Shown here: positions 5,395 to 5,402 of the stretch, in pieces
Layout of the letters: the number at the start of each line of letters is the position of its first letter
How positions within the stretch are numbered: the first letter of the stretch is position 1
Assembly: GCF_046546335.1 (NCBI RefSeq)
Contig: NZ_JBKGYA010000142.1
Length of the DNA: 5,402 nucleotides
Source: Thiohalospira sp046546335
GTDB taxonomy: Bacteria; Pseudomonadota; Gammaproteobacteria; Thiohalospirales; Thiohalospiraceae
Reading direction: 5' to 3' (one strand)
Made by a program: the position numbers and the translations under genes
Notes under the pieces: model-generated
What the model was told of the DNA's origin: nothing
The model's database searches: none
Seen by the model: the letters and a program-made list of their open reading frames with translations, nothing else

Positions 5395-5402
5395 CGTGGG
5401 CG

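Noticed and set aside
1..5402. RNA genes, CRISPR arrays, insertion sequences, phage genes or a novel defence system
   Set aside because: No cloverleaf, regularly spaced repeat array, transposase motif, terminal inverted repeats or defence-type domain was seen; nearly all of the window is explained by recognised genes.

Overview
The window is a GC-rich (roughly 70% by eye), tightly packed stretch of bacterial chromosome. The best reading is a sulfur-oxidising gammaproteobacterium, possibly Ectothiorhodospiraceae-like. This lineage call is an inference from the soxCD pair, an SrkA/YihE-type kinase, a DUF3301 protein and base composition. No RNA gene, insertion sequence, CRISPR array or phage gene is visible.

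Left block (1-1105, minus strand). Reading leftward: a small membrane-anchored DUF3301-like protein, then the gamma subunit of a pyruvate/2-oxoacid:ferredoxin oxidoreductase, then the first 48 codons of its alpha subunit, which runs off the window edge. Gamma and alpha overlap by 17 bases. No ferredoxin-like delta subunit lies between them.

Centre (1221-3117, plus strand). Two overlapping genes encode sulfane dehydrogenase SoxC, a Tat-exported molybdopterin protein, and SoxD, here a short, single-haem cytochrome c with a lipoprotein signal. In the Sox pathway SoxCD strips six electrons from the sulfane sulfur carried on SoxYZ, so the organism would be expected to oxidise thiosulfate completely to sulfate. 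The other sox genes are not in the window.

Right-centre (3209-4532, minus strand, convergent with soxCD). A two-gene unit: a small conserved acidic protein of unknown function, then a SrkA-like stress-response kinase starting inside the end of that gene.

Right end (4533-5402). A divergent control region leads to a typical 2-Cys peroxiredoxin (AhpC/Prx1 class) on the plus strand, closed by a strong intrinsic terminator. The control region has a good sigma70-type promoter, an inverted repeat just after the predicted transcription start and an 11-base direct repeat in the leader. The peroxiredoxin and kinase are both plausible stress-protection genes facing away from one control region.

Most of the window is ordinary core metabolism. 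The points most worth a second look are the short lipoprotein form of SoxD and the structured peroxiredoxin control region.
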